Part shown: piece by piece, positions 1-8,847 of the stretch
How positions within the stretch are numbered: position 1 is the first letter of the stretch
Layout of the letters: every line of letters begins with the position of its first letter
Origin: Yersinia nurmii
Lineage (GTDB): Bacteria; Pseudomonadota; Gammaproteobacteria; Enterobacterales; Enterobacteriaceae
Reading direction: 5' to 3'
Assembly (NCBI RefSeq): GCF_001112925.1
Contig: NZ_CPYD01000010.1
Span: forward strand, 1 to 64,000
Length of the DNA: 64,000 bases
Made by a program: the position numbers and the translations under genes
The notes under the pieces: model-generated
Seen by the model: only the letters and a program-made list of their open reading frames with translations
Database searches by the model: none
Told to the model about the DNA's origin: nothing

Positions 1-47
1 GCTCGAATAATCGAACGAGTTTGATGAAGAGTCCAGACGCTAGAAAG

Positions 48-73
48 CAAAAAACCAGCCATAGGCTGGTTTC
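48..73 (-). terminator. Intrinsic terminator of tRNA-Phe
   Basis: An 8-bp perfect stem (AACCAGCC at 53-60, GGCTGGTT at 64-71) encloses a 3-nt loop. Reading the minus strand, it is followed by a run of T (the A run at about 48-52). It lies about 10 nt past the 3' CCA of the tRNA, as expected for a Rho-independent end. Confidence 0.85.
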
Positions 74-81
74 TCTAAAAG

Positions 82-157
82 TGGTGCCCGGACTCGGAAT
101 CGAACCAAGGACACGGGGATTTTCAATCCCCTGCTCTACCGACTGAGCTATCCGGGC
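82..157 (-). tRNA. pheV: tRNA-Phe (GAA anticodon)
   Basis: Read on the minus strand this is a 76-nt tRNA with encoded CCA. The acceptor stem GCCCGGA pairs with TCCGGGC, the T-arm contains GGTTCGATTCC, and the anticodon loop TTGAAAA carries GAA, so it decodes phenylalanine. It is nearly identical to E. coli tRNA-Phe as remembered. In E. coli a tRNA-Phe gene also lies in the speC neighbourhood, and the locus is a frequent island integration site, but no integrase or att repeat is visible here. The symbol pheV is by synteny; pheU is possible. Confidence 0.95.
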
Positions 158-279
158 AACGGGGCGCATTAAACCGTATTGGCACTAAATCGTCAATGAG
201 TTTCTGTCATAAAGTCGATCGTTTGCTGCCTTTTCGGTCAGGTAAGGTGAAATACAGCCTTATTAGGAGGAGGGGATCA

Positions 280-339
280 GTGAAAGCCCAGTTTAGCGCC
301 TGCGGACCATATGCACTTAATTTCTGGTTGATTGCATAA
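280..339 (+). CDS. Possible 19-aa leader peptide ORF upstream of speC
   Basis: A GTG start follows a very strong Shine-Dalgarno sequence (TAGGAGGAGG at about 264-273) and opens a 19-codon frame, MKAQFSACGPYALNFWLIA, ending in TAA. A perfect inverted repeat begins 8 nt after the stop. The ribosome-binding site is better than that of speC itself. I do not recognise the peptide, and it does not resemble the SpeFL ornithine-sensing leader peptide as remembered. Translation and function are inference from the start signal. Confidence 0.35.
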   Translation: MKAQFSACGPYALNFWLIA

Positions 340-347
340 TCACAGAT

Positions 348-374
348 TAAATATTCATAATTAGTGAATATTTA
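348..374. promoter_or_regulatory. Perfect 10-bp inverted repeat in the speC leader
   Basis: Arms TAAATATTCA (348-357) and TGAATATTTA (365-374) flank a 7-nt spacer. As DNA it could be an operator for a dimeric regulator; as RNA it would be an AT-rich hairpin just after the short ORF at 280-339. There is no T-tract, so it is not a typical terminator. Confidence 0.45.
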
Positions 375-458
375 ACGCTTGAATCACACTAATAAAAATG
401 CCATTATTGCGCGAAATTCATATCCTATTATGCTAAATCAGGCTAAAGAGGGGCGTCC

Positions 459-572
459 ATGACAAGTGTTGTATTTTTTTTGACGCAAAACTTCCCCCGT
501 CAGCCAATGATCTATTGCTATCACTGTTTCTTGCCCTTCTGCCATTCTGCTGCCGTTTACCCTATGCGGTAA
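459..572 (+). CDS. Possible 37-aa short ORF upstream of speC
   Basis: An ATG preceded by AAAGAGGGG at about 445-453 opens a 37-codon frame ending in TAA. The predicted peptide begins MTSVVFFLTQNF and is rich in aromatic residues and cysteine (Cys-rich stretch near residues 20-28). No family recognised. It could be a translated leader element of speC or chance; the purine-rich start signal is its only support. Confidence 0.25.
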   Translation: MTSVVFFLTQNFPRQPMIYCYHCFLPFCHSAAVYPMR

Positions 573-821
573 GGCTAGTTCTGCTCACTGTTAGGCATGA
601 TTAAAACTAGAGTTCATTCTCTGATTTTACTGATGTCTATTGGTTACAGCTGAAATTAGATAAATCATGCTCCGCTCGGGTCTTTCTCCGTATCGGCACA
701 TCTGTCATTCAGCTAATTCAATAGCAACTTACGGAATGTTATTAGGTTTATTTATCTTATAAGATTTCATTTTTGTGCCTAGGTGGCACGACTCATCCCT
801 GACAGTTTGAGACTCGGTAAC

Positions 822-2984
822 ATGACACAGTTGAAAATAGCAGCAAGCGCCAATTTGGTCTCCTATCTGGCTACCCCACGCGAGGTAGTATGTCTTAATG
901 AAACTGACTTTACCGATGTCGCGGTGATTCTGGTTTCTCTAGAAGATGCCAATAGCGGTATTCTGGCGGAATTGCATAAACAGGGGTTCGGGATACCCAC
1001 TTTTATTGCTGTGGGAGGCGATCAACAAGTATCCGTTGATTACCTGCCGCTGATTAAAGGTGTAATGGCTTTGGGCGAAAATAATAAAGCTTTTTATCTC
1101 GCTCAACTTGAAGCCTCTGCTGCTGAATATGAAAAAAACCTGTTACCGCCCTTTTTCTCAACGCTGAAAAAATACGTCGAAATGAAAAACTCGACTTTTG
1201 CCTGTCCCGGTCATCAGGGGGGCGAGTTTTTCCGTAAGCATCCGGCTGGACGGCAATTTTTCGAATTTTACGGTGAAACGCTTTTTCGCTCTGATATGTG
1301 CAATGCTGATGTCAAATTGGGCGATTTATTGATCCATGAAGGTGCGGCCAAAGATGCGCAGAAGCACGCGGCAAAAGTGTTTAACGCTGACAAAACCTAT
1401 TTTGTGCTAAACGGAACTTCTGCTGCTAATAAAGTGGTGGCCAATGCGCTATTAACACGTGGAGATTTGGTGCTGTTCGATCGTAATAATCATAAATCCA
1501 CTCATCACGGTGCGTTGATTCAGGCCGGAGCCACACCTGTATATTTAGAGACCGCCCGAAATCCTTTTGGTTTTATTGGCGGAATTGATGCACATTGCTT
1601 CAATGAACGTTATTTACGTCAGCAGTTGCGAGAAGTCGCCCCTGAGTGTGCCGATGAAGCTCGGCCATTTCGATTAGCTATCATTCAATTAGGAACCTAC
1701 GACGGTACGATCTATAACGCTCGTCAGGTTGTGGACAGTATTGGTCACTTGTGTGATTACATTCTGTTTGATTCGGCGTGGGTAGGGTACGAACAGTTTA
1801 TTCCAATGCTGAAAGATTGCTCTCCGCTGTTGCTGGAATTAAATGAAAATGACCCTGGGATTATTGTGACCCAGTCAGTCCATAAACAGCAGGCTGGTTT
1901 TTCCCAAACCTCACAGGTACACAAAAAAGATAATCATATTAAAGGGCAGAAACGACACTGCAATCATAAGCGGTTTAATAACGCTTTCATGCTGCATGCT
2001 TCTACCAGCCCATTTTATCCGTTGTTTGCTGCGTTGGATGTTAATGCCAAAATTCATTCTGGCGCCAGTGGCCGCAATATGTGGATGGATTGTGTCAGAT
2101 TGGGTATCGAGGCGCGAAAATTAATATTGGAACGTTGTTCATTGCTAAAACCCTTTATCCCACTACAGGTAGATGGCAAGAACTGGCAGGACTATGCTAC
2201 TGAGACAATTGCGAATAATGCCTGTTTCTTTGATTTTGTGCCTATGGAAAAATGGCACGGCTTTGATGGTTATACCGACGATCAATATCTGGTCGACCCC
2301 TGCAAATTATTGCTGACGACGCCAGGCATTGATGTGGCCAGCGGGCAATATAGCGAGTTTGGTATTCCCGCGACCATTCTGGCTAACTTCTTGCGGGAAA
2401 ATGGCATTGTGCCGGAGAAGTGCGATCTTAATTCAATTTTGTTCTTGCTCACGCCGGCTGAAAATAGCGCTAAAATGGCTCACTTGGTAGACATGTTGGC
2501 GCAGTTTGAGCAACACGTTGAGCAAGATTCATTGCTGTGTGACGTATTGCCGACGGTATATCGGAAGAATGAGCAACGTTATCGCGGATATACTCTGCGC
2601 CGTTTATGTCAGGAGATGCACAATTTATATGTGAGTTATGACGTAAAACAGCTGCAAAAAGAGATGTTCCGCAAAGCTAGCTTACCGCAGGTAGCCATGA
2701 ATCCGCAGGATGCCAATATTCAGTTTATCCGAGATAATATCGAGCTAATTCCGATAGCGGAAGCTGAAGGGCGAATTGCCGCAGAAGGCGCTTTGCCTTA
2801 TCCTCCGGGTGTACTTTGTGTCGTTCCCGGTGAAGTCTGGGGCGGTGCCGCTCAGCGCTATTTCCTCGCACTGGAAGAGGGAATTAACCTATTACCAGGA
2901 TTCTCACCAGAATTACAGGGTGTATATATCGAAAAAGGTGATGTTGAGTGGCGACGTATTTTTGGGTACGTCATCGCAGGTTGA
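822..2984 (+). CDS. speC: Ornithine decarboxylase (PLP-dependent)
   Basis: Decarboxylates ornithine to putrescine in the cytoplasm. The 720-aa product has the layout of large inducible-fold bacterial decarboxylases: an N-terminal response-regulator-like wing domain (about 1-105), a PLP-binding aminotransferase-fold core, and a C-terminal domain. The PLP lysine lies in TQSVHKQQAGFSQ at residue 355, the same number as in E. coli SpeC. An in-frame GTG at 783 would add 13 residues, but the ATG at 822 gives an N-terminus (MTQLKIAAS) matching SpeC/SpeF homologues. The sequence shares features with both SpeC and SpeF; next-door mltC and a tRNA-Phe support speC. The long sORF-bearing leader suggests post-transcriptional control. 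Confidence 0.93.
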   Translation: MTQLKIAASANLVSYLATPREVVCLNETDFTDVAVILVSLEDANSGILAELHKQGFGIPTFIAVGGDQQVSVDYLPLIKGVMALGENNKAFYLAQLEASAAEYEKNLLPPFFSTLKKYVEMKNSTFACPGHQGGEFFRKHPAGRQFFEFYGETLFRSDMCNADVKLGDLLIHEGAAKDAQKHAAKVFNADKTYFVLNGTSAANKVVANALLTRGDLVLFDRNNHKSTHHGALIQAGATPVYLETARNPFGFIGGIDAHCFNERYLRQQLREVAPECADEARPFRLAIIQLGTYDGTIYNARQVVDSIGHLCDYILFDSAWVGYEQFIPMLKDCSPLLLELNENDPGIIVTQSVHKQQAGFSQTSQVHKKDNHIKGQKRHCNHKRFNNAFMLHASTSPFYPLFAALDVNAKIHSGASGRNMWMDCVRLGIEARKLILERCSLLKPFIPLQVDGKNWQDYATETIANNACFFDFVPMEKWHGFDGYTDDQYLVDPCKLLLTTPGIDVASGQYSEFGIPATILANFLRENGIVPEKCDLNSILFLLTPAENSAKMAHLVDMLAQFEQHVEQDSLLCDVLPTVYRKNEQRYRGYTLRRLCQEMHNLYVSYDVKQLQKEMFRKASLPQVAMNPQDANIQFIRDNIELIPIAEAEGRIAAEGALPYPPGVLCVVPGEVWGGAAQRYFLALEEGINLLPGFSPELQGVYIEKGDVEWRRIFGYVIAG

Positions 2985-2993
2985 TTCTATTTT

Positions 2994-3024
2994 CAGATAC
3001 CACCGGGTAAGCCGGTGGTATCTG
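2994..3024. terminator. Hairpin between convergent speC and TSUP permease genes
   Basis: A perfect 13-bp stem (2994-3006 with 3012-3024) has a 5-nt loop. It sits 10 nt after the speC stop and 11 nt from the end of the convergent permease gene, so it could serve both. T-tracts are weak on both sides. Confidence 0.65.
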
Positions 3025-3034
3025 AAGAGGTATA

Positions 3035-3784
3035 TTAATGGCTGAAATAGCGGCCTAACAGAACCAGACCAGAGAACAGCAATAGGATATTTATTAATTT
3101 TATTAACTGCTCTCGGTTGATTCCTAAACTGATCCTATTCGCTAGGGTTAAGCCTACTAACATCCCTGGGGCGAATAGCAATACCATCAGTAAGATCGAA
3201 AAATCCATATAAACACCGGCCAGCGTAAATAAAATAACGCGGGTGAGGGTGCTCAAACCTATCAATGTTGTTTGGGTTATGCGCAGATTATCTTTGCTTT
3301 CTATTCGACCGGATAAATAAATGGCATAGATAAACCCGCCGCTGCCAAATAGCGCACTAAATACACCGCCGACTAAGCCAAAAGGCACGGCTACTGCCGA
3401 TTTGAATTTCCCCTGTGGTTTACGTCGGCTCAAAGAATAGAACGCGTAGAGAATGACAAATATCCCTAAGGCTAATAACAGAATGTCCGGGCGGGTTTTA
3501 AGTAAAATTGTTGCGCCGATTAAGCTGCCGATAATCATCATAGGTACCAGTCGCTTAAGCTCGCTAAGATCGGCATTCTTACTGTGTCTGGCGACGTTAG
3601 TAACGGCAGCGAACAGATCTACTATTGCCAATAGAGGGACAATTTTTGCGACTGGCATAAAGAGTGCTAAAACCGGGCTAGCAATAAGTGCGGAGCCGAA
3701 CCCGGTCAGGCCAAAGATAGTATAGGCGACAACCATAGTGGCAAATATGGCTGCTAATTCGAATAGCGTAAATCCAAGGTCCAT
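3035..3784 (-). CDS. TSUP-family membrane permease (TauE/SafE-like)
   Basis: A 249-aa inner-membrane protein of about seven or eight hydrophobic helices. The family motif is seen twice: FGLTGFGSALIASP near the N-terminus and VGGVFSALFGSGGF around residue 140, as in the repeated halves of TauE/SafE (PF01925) proteins. Family members move sulfite, sulfoacetate or other organosulfur anions; the substrate here cannot be told. It is monocistronic and convergent with speC. The ATG at 3784 is the natural start, with AGG about 10 nt upstream. Confidence 0.85.
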   Translation of the reverse strand: MDLGFTLFELAAIFATMVVAYTIFGLTGFGSALIASPVLALFMPVAKIVPLLAIVDLFAAVTNVARHSKNADLSELKRLVPMMIIGSLIGATILLKTRPDILLLALGIFVILYAFYSLSRRKPQGKFKSAVAVPFGLVGGVFSALFGSGGFIYAIYLSGRIESKDNLRITQTTLIGLSTLTRVILFTLAGVYMDFSILLMVLLFAPGMLVGLTLANRISLGINREQLIKLINILLLFSGLVLLGRYFSH

Positions 3785-3921
3785 TTGTTCAGCCTGAGTA
3801 ACAAGAAGGGAGGAACTTTTACTATAGGCTGCCGTGGTTTATTTCCCATTGTTCTCATATGCATTGTGATAATGGACACAATTTCTGTCTGGCAAAGATG
3901 GGTATTGAAGCTTTCTAAGAA

Positions 3922-3954
3922 TAAAAAATGGCACAGATAACTGTGCCATTTTTA
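3922..3954 (-). terminator. Terminator downstream of mltC
   Basis: The stem AAAATGGCACAG/CTGTGCCATTTT has a short loop and T/A runs on both sides, so it can work in either direction. It lies about 28 nt past the mltC stop on the minus strand. Confidence 0.8.
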
Positions 3955-3981
3955 CCGGTTATACTTAGGAATAAAGCCAAC

Positions 3982-5058
3982 TTAGTATCGGCGATAGCTC
4001 TTCTGAGCGCTGTTTACTTTTACCAGATAGCGGCGAGATTCCGCAGCCGGATGTTTGGTGGTTAGCGTTTGGAATACATCTCCCGGAGCCATGCCATTGA
4101 TAATGGAGAACGCTCGGTTCTTATCGCTATGGAATACGCGTAATACGCTGCCTGCACCACCGTTATAGGCGGTAATGACCGCATAACGACGGGCGGTGGC
4201 ATTCTGGATGCCGCCGAGATAGCTATTTTGCAAAATGGACAGATAAGCCGTACCCGCATCGATGTTGTTTTCAGGATCGAACAAATAGCTACGGCTTGGT
4301 TGCCCGCTTTTCCCTTTCAATCTGAATACGTCTTTACCGGCGGTGTGCTGTACTACCTGCATGAGACCCAGAGCATCAGAACCGCTGACTGCATAAGGGT
4401 TAAAGCTAGATTCCGTTTGCATAATCGCTAATATGAGCGATTCTTCCACACCATATTTTTCCGCCGAGCGACGAACCAACGGCAAATATTTGTGGGCTCG
4501 TTTGTCTAAGTGGTTTGGCACCAGTTGCAGCGTAACCGACCAGATGACATGCAGACCGGAAGTCCGTTTTTTCATTCTGGTTTGTAACAGATAATCTGCA
4601 AAATGTGCGGCCCGCCATTCCCAACGGATTGGCTGACCATTGTTATCCAACACCTGACCGTAAAGGAACGGCTCTTTACTGATCTGGATATCGTTAACAT
4701 CGGAATAAAGGTCGATCGAACCGGGATCATCACCCATTAATAACGTTGTGATAATTGCCTGACGCAGGTGTGCGGCAGGATCGGTTGTTGCGATGGTTTC
4801 TACCGTAATAGTACCTGCATCAAAGTTGATGTGGCTACGGGTTTGGTATTGATCGGTATATTTGACGTAGTCTTTCGGGCCGGCGATCAAAACTTCACTC
4901 AAACCCCAGATGTTTTCGATATTGTGGGCAAATTGACCCATTAAGATTTCGAACCCATTGGTGTCTTTGATAAAGGCTTCATTATTGGCCTGATCTTTAT
5001 TGCCCGAGCAGGAAACTAATAATGGGGCAATCACTAGCAAAGCTAAAATTTTCTTCAT
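3982..5058 (-). CDS. mltC: Membrane-bound lytic murein transglycosylase C
   Basis: Cleaves the MurNAc-GlcNAc bond of peptidoglycan, leaving 1,6-anhydro ends. The N-terminus is a lipoprotein signal, [17 protein letters not shown], with the lipobox cysteine at 17, so the protein is anchored to the outer membrane. An MltC N-terminal domain (DUF3393) fills about residues 20-185. The SLT catalytic domain follows, with the glutamate in [11 protein letters not shown] and the downstream GLMQV and AYNGG motifs. A longer frame starts 4 codons earlier (5070); the start at 5058 gives the signal peptide usual for the family. Length (358 aa) matches E. coli. It follows yggX in the order mutY-yggX-mltC. Confidence 0.95.
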   Translation of the reverse strand: MKKILALLVIAPLLVSCSGNKDQANNEAFIKDTNGFEILMGQFAHNIENIWGLSEVLIAGPKDYVKYTDQYQTRSHINFDAGTITVETIATTDPAAHLRQAIITTLLMGDDPGSIDLYSDVNDIQISKEPFLYGQVLDNNGQPIRWEWRAAHFADYLLQTRMKKRTSGLHVIWSVTLQLVPNHLDKRAHKYLPLVRRSAEKYGVEESLILAIMQTESSFNPYAVSGSDALGLMQVVQHTAGKDVFRLKGKSGQPSRSYLFDPENNIDAGTAYLSILQNSYLGGIQNATARRYAVITAYNGGAGSVLRVFHSDKNRAFSIINGMAPGDVFQTLTTKHPAAESRRYLVKVNSAQKSYRRY

Positions 5059-5115
5059 CTTACAAGCCATATCGTGATGAGGAATAACATCAGGGCCATC
5101 ACTGGCCCTTTGGCG

Positions 5116-5388
5116 TTACTTACTCGGTGGGGTATACCCTTCGATGTGAACATCCTGCCCTTCGAACAGGAAGTTAATCATTTCCTGTTCCAGTAATTTA
5201 CGGTCTTCCACATTCATCATGCTGAGTTTTTTCTCATTAATTAGCATGGTTTGTTTAGCGATCCACTGTGACCAAGCTTCTTTTGAGATTTCATTATAAA
5301 TGCGTTTGCCAACTTCACCCGGATAGAGCTGGAAATCCTGCCCTTCAGCATCCTTTTGTAAAAATGTGCAAAAAATCGTTCTGCTCAT
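5116..5388 (-). CDS. yggX: Iron-trafficking/oxidative protection protein YggX
   Basis: A 90-aa cytoplasmic protein that in Salmonella protects Fe-S clusters and DNA against oxidative damage and is part of the SoxRS response. The N-terminus [13 protein letters not shown] carries the conserved cysteine at residue 7. The start overlaps the mutY stop by 4 nt (ATGA), so translation is probably coupled. Pairing with MutY, itself an Fe-S enzyme repairing oxidative lesions, is conserved in gamma-proteobacteria. Confidence 0.95.
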   Translation of the reverse strand: MSRTIFCTFLQKDAEGQDFQLYPGEVGKRIYNEISKEAWSQWIAKQTMLINEKKLSMMNVEDRKLLEQEMINFLFEGQDVHIEGYTPPSK

Positions 5389-6485
5389 GCTAAATCCTCA
5401 TTTGTGGCACTATCGCCAAATAACGCTGCTTGGGTAGGAGGCTGCTTGGCCAACTGCTGCAACAGGCGTTCAACGGGCGCAGCAAGCCCTACCGACGGTG
5501 GCTGTGCTAAGTTATACCAGAGACCCGCTCCTTCATCCATGCATCCACTCAGGGTTACCGCATTCATCCATATTGGCACGATATCCAAATGGAAGTGGCT
5601 AAAGGTGTGACGAAAAGCGGTTAACTGCTGCAAGTCTTGCTCTGGTAACCCTTTTTGCTGCAACCAGTGGCTGAGATCTTCTCTTTCACTAAATTGCGGG
5701 AAGCAGAACAGTCCGCCCCATAGCCCAACAGGAGGGCGCTGTTCGAGCCAAACTTGCGTATCATTTTGAATCAATAAGAAATATGCGGTTTTTTCCGGTA
5801 TGGTTTGTTTCGGTTTTTTCCCCGGATATTGTGGCCAGCTATGGTTGGCGTAAGCAATACAGCCAGTGTTTAGCGGACAAAGTTCACACTTTGGCTTGGA
5901 ACGAGTACAAACCATCGCCCCAAGGTCCATCATCGCCTGGTTAAACTGGCCCACGCCCTGAGCTGGCGTAACATCTTCGCTGATTTGCCATAGCCGTTTT
6001 TCTACTTCTTTTTTCCCCGGCCAGCCATCTACCGCATAGCAGCGAGCCAGAACCCGTTTCACGTTACCGTCGAGGATCGGGAAATGTTGCCCCAGCGCCA
6101 GCGACAAAATAGCGCCTGCGGTGGAGCGGCCAATTCCGGGCAAATCGGCAATTTCTTCAAAAGTGGTAGGGAATTCGCCCTGATGTTTGGCCACAATGGT
6201 CTGCGCCGCTTTGTGCAGATTACGAGCGCGAGCGTAGTAACCCAAACCTGTCCACAGGTGCAATACTTCATCCAATGGAGCTGTAGCCAGCGCCCGGACA
6301 TCGGGGAAACGCGCCATAAAGCGTTGGAAGTAAGGAATGACGGTGGCAACCTGAGTTTGTTGCAACATCACTTCCGACAGCCATACTTGGTAGGGTGTCT
6401 TGTCCAGTTGCCATGGCAGGGTTTTGCGGCCATAGCGTTGGTACCAGTCAAGCACCACTTGCGCGAACTGTTGCGCTTGCATCAT
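5385..6485 (-). CDS. mutY: Adenine DNA glycosylase MutY
   Basis: Removes adenine mispaired with 8-oxoguanine in base excision repair. The 366-aa product has the HhH-GPD core with [13 protein letters not shown] and the catalytic Asp in [12 protein letters not shown] 4Fe-4S cluster loop follows with spacing C-x6-C-x2-C-x5-C ([17 protein letters not shown]), then a C-terminal Nudix-like domain that reads 8-oxoG. The frame begins MMQAQQF, so the start may be one codon further in. First gene of the mutY-yggX(-mltC) unit and divergent from trmB. Confidence 0.96.
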   Translation of the reverse strand: MMQAQQFAQVVLDWYQRYGRKTLPWQLDKTPYQVWLSEVMLQQTQVATVIPYFQRFMARFPDVRALATAPLDEVLHLWTGLGYYARARNLHKAAQTIVAKHQGEFPTTFEEIADLPGIGRSTAGAILSLALGQHFPILDGNVKRVLARCYAVDGWPGKKEVEKRLWQISEDVTPAQGVGQFNQAMMDLGAMVCTRSKPKCELCPLNTGCIAYANHSWPQYPGKKPKQTIPEKTAYFLLIQNDTQVWLEQRPPVGLWGGLFCFPQFSEREDLSHWLQQKGLPEQDLQQLTAFRHTFSHFHLDIVPIWMNAVTLSGCMDEGAGLWYNLAQPPSVGLAAPVERLLQQLAKQPPTQAALFGDSATNEDLA

Positions 6486-6710
6486 AGGTAAGTATCGATA
6501 TCCGGCAGAGAAATAATTTAGGGCTGGGATTGCAGCATAGAGTCTGAAGGCTGTAAACCGGAACTTTCCGAGGGGTTGGCGAAGTTTCGTCGGTAAGAAT
6601 GAGTAATTTCGTGGTTAAATTTGTACTTCTGGCGTTCATAGTTGATAAACTAGCGTATCTTTGCATAATGCGCGTTCTTATTTTGCGCAACTCAACAGAC
6701 AGAAAGCACC

Positions 6711-7430
6711 ATGATAAATGACGTCATATCTCCGGAATTTGATGAAAACGGCCGCGCACTGCGCCGTATTCGTAGCTTTGTCCGCCGCCAAGGGCGCTTA
6801 ACCAAGGGCCAACAGTTTGCGCTGGATAACTACTGGCCGGTGATGGGCGTAGAATATCAAACGACCCCGGTGGAGCTGAGCACGCTGTTTGGCCGTGAAG
6901 CGCCGACAGTATTGGAAATTGGTTTCGGTATGGGGACCTCTTTGATCACCATGGCGGCGAATAATCCGCAGCAGAACTTTTTGGGTATCGAAGTTCACTC
7001 GCCGGGCGTTGGCGCTTGTCTGGGCAGCGCCCATGAAGCGGAACTGAGCAATTTACGCGTGATGTGTCACGACGCGGTTGAAGTACTGGAAAACATGATC
7101 CCGGAAGGTTCGCTGGATATGGTTCAGCTATTCTTCCCCGACCCATGGCATAAGGCGCGTCATAATAAGCGTCGTATTGTCCAGACTCCGTTTGTGGAAC
7201 TGGTAAAAAGTAAATTAAAAGTCGGCGGTGTATTCCATATGGCCACCGATTGGCAACCTTATGCGGAACATATGTTGGAAGTGATGTCGGCCGTCTCCGG
7301 ATACCGTAATCTTTCCGAAACCAATGACTATGTTCCTCGTCCGGATTCACGTCCGTTGACGAAATTTGAATTACGTGGCCAGCGTCTGGGACATGGCGTT
7401 TGGGATCTGATGTTTGAGAGGAAAGAATAA
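6711..7430 (+). CDS. trmB: tRNA (guanine-N7-)-methyltransferase
   Basis: Methylates G46 in the variable loop of tRNA using S-adenosylmethionine. The 239-aa sequence has the class I methyltransferase glycine motif [12 protein letters not shown] (about residues 64-75) and the TrmB signature [15 protein letters not shown]. The ATG at 6711 is preceded by CAGAAAG. It overlaps yggL by one base (TAATG), indicating a two-gene operon. Confidence 0.96.
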   Translation: MINDVISPEFDENGRALRRIRSFVRRQGRLTKGQQFALDNYWPVMGVEYQTTPVELSTLFGREAPTVLEIGFGMGTSLITMAANNPQQNFLGIEVHSPGVGACLGSAHEAELSNLRVMCHDAVEVLENMIPEGSLDMVQLFFPDPWHKARHNKRRIVQTPFVELVKSKLKVGGVFHMATDWQPYAEHMLEVMSAVSGYRNLSETNDYVPRPDSRPLTKFELRGQRLGHGVWDLMFERKE

Positions 7431-7756
7431 TGGCTAACAATCGCAGTCGTCGTTTACGCAAGAAAATGCACATCGATGAGTTTCAGGAATTAGGTTTCTC
7501 CGTTCAGTGGACCTTCCCGGAAGGCACTGGCGTTGATGTGATCGATTCCACCGTAGACGCATTTATCGACGAAGTTATTGAACCAAACGGTTTGGCTTTC
7601 GACGGTAGTGGCTACATGCAGTGGGAAGGCCTAATCTGCCTGCAGGAAATCGGTCATTGCACCGATGAGCATCGTGCAATGGTCAGCAAATGGCTGGAGG
7701 CTCGTAAAATGAAAAACGTAGAAACCAGCGAGCTGTTTGATATCTGGTGGGATTGA
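7430..7756 (+). CDS. yggL: YggL family 50S ribosome-associated protein
   Basis: A 108-aa soluble protein of the DUF469 family with a basic N-terminus ([18 protein letters not shown]) and an acidic body. Homologues are reported to associate with the 50S ribosomal subunit; the exact role is unsettled. The start codon overlaps the trmB stop, so expression is probably coupled to that tRNA-modifying enzyme. A bulged terminator hairpin follows. Confidence 0.93.
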   Translation: MANNRSRRLRKKMHIDEFQELGFSVQWTFPEGTGVDVIDSTVDAFIDEVIEPNGLAFDGSGYMQWEGLICLQEIGHCTDEHRAMVSKWLEARKMKNVETSELFDIWWD

Positions 7757-7784
7757 TCCTAACGATCTGACCACTGTTTGATAA

Positions 7785-7817
7785 TAAGGGCGCCGCTATG
7801 GGCGCCTTTATTTTTAT
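7785..7817 (+). terminator. Terminator of trmB-yggL
   Basis: A GC-rich hairpin (AAGGGCGCC, loop GCTAT, GGGCGCCTTT, with one bulged G) is followed by TATTTTTATT, about 28 nt after the yggL stop. Confidence 0.75.
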
Positions 7818-7841
7818 TGGGGAAAGTACCGGAGTATTTCC

Positions 7842-8768
7842 GTGGTAAAGACGTTATCGAATACGCTGTTGGAAGATATCCTCGATCAGGTTAGACCGAT
7901 GATTGGACAAGGGAAAGTCGCTAACTATATTCCAGCCTTGGCGGAAGTTTCCGCTGATAAGCTGGGTATTGCGGTTTGTGGCGTCGATGGTCAGATTTTT
8001 CAGGCGGGAGATGCGGAAGAGCGCTTCTCAATCCAGTCGATTTCTAAGGTGCTAAGCCTGACTCTGGCTTTAGGGCGCTACGGCGAGGATGAGGTGTGGC
8101 GGCGAGTGGGAAAAGAGCCATCGGGCCAGCCGTTTAACTCATTGGTGCAGCTGGAGTTGGAGCAAGGGAAACCACGTAATCCCTTTATTAATCCGGGGGC
8201 GTTGGTGATTTGCGACATGCTTCAAAGTCGTCTGAGTGCGCCTAAGCAGCGGATGCTGGAAGTGGTGCGCCAGTTGGTCGATGATGTCACTATCGGCTAC
8301 GACAGTCGGGTGGCACGTTCGGAATTTGAACATTCGGATCGCAATGCGGCCATCGCTTATCTGATGAAATCTTTTGGCAATTTTGACAACGACGTTCTGA
8401 CCGTGCTGCAAACTTATTTCCATTATTGCGCCATGCGTATGAGCTGCGTCGAGCTGGCTCGCTGTTTTGTTTATCTGGCAAATCAGGGACGGCCAATCAA
8501 TCATGCCGAACAGATTATTTCACCGATACAAGCCAGGCAAATCAATGCGTTAATGATAACCAGCGGTATGTATGACGGTGCCGGTGAGTTTGCTTTCCGC
8601 GTGGGTATGCCGGGGAAATCCGGTGTCGGCGGCGGAATTATTGCCGTGGTACCTGACGAGATGTGCATTGCGGTATGGTCACCGGAGCTGGATGTCTCAG
8701 GGAACTCATTGGCCGGAACCGCTGCCTTAGAGTTACTTGCCCAGCGGATTGGTCGTTCAATCTTTTAG
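7842..8768 (+). CDS. glsB: Glutaminase
   Basis: Hydrolyses glutamine to glutamate and ammonia. The 308-aa length is typical of the bacterial GlsA/GlsB family (serine-dependent beta-lactamase-like fold). The nucleophile motif S-x-x-K is seen as SISK within [12 protein letters not shown], and [10 protein letters not shown] near the C-terminus is conserved. It uses a GTG start at 7842 behind a GGGGAAAG purine stretch. The paralogue in E. coli elsewhere is yneH (glsB); the symbol follows that family and not synteny. Confidence 0.92.
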   Translation: MVKTLSNTLLEDILDQVRPMIGQGKVANYIPALAEVSADKLGIAVCGVDGQIFQAGDAEERFSIQSISKVLSLTLALGRYGEDEVWRRVGKEPSGQPFNSLVQLELEQGKPRNPFINPGALVICDMLQSRLSAPKQRMLEVVRQLVDDVTIGYDSRVARSEFEHSDRNAAIAYLMKSFGNFDNDVLTVLQTYFHYCAMRMSCVELARCFVYLANQGRPINHAEQIISPIQARQINALMITSGMYDGAGEFAFRVGMPGKSGVGGGIIAVVPDEMCIAVWSPELDVSGNSLAGTAALELLAQRIGRSIF

Positions 8769-8847
8769 GATCAGTCCACTACCGGCGGCGATAAAACTCA
8801 GGCAGTGTCATAATTAGCGGTAGATAAACGGTTTCTCAGGAGAATCT

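Larger units (their letters stand above)
158..821 (+). promoter_or_regulatory. Long leader/intergenic region upstream of speC
   Basis: About 660 bases without a conventional gene. Visible contents are three short ORFs with start signals (280-339, 459-572, 597-653), a perfect 10-bp inverted repeat (348-374), a 12-bp palindrome ATCTTATAAGAT (754-765) and a small hairpin GTGCC/GGCAC (775-789). A weak promoter-like pair, TTGCGC at 407 and TATGCT at 429 with 16-bp spacing, precedes the second short ORF. The combination suggests a regulated leader, but no transcript start can be fixed from sequence alone. Confidence 0.45.

Noticed and set aside
82..157. tRNA-Phe as a genomic-island attachment site
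   Set aside because: No integrase, direct repeat of the tRNA 3' end or foreign-looking gene block is seen on the sequenced side; the region left of position 1 cannot be judged.
348..374. ArgR box
   Set aside because: The consensus needs TGAAT before ATTCA; here the arms are in the reverse order with a 7-nt spacer.
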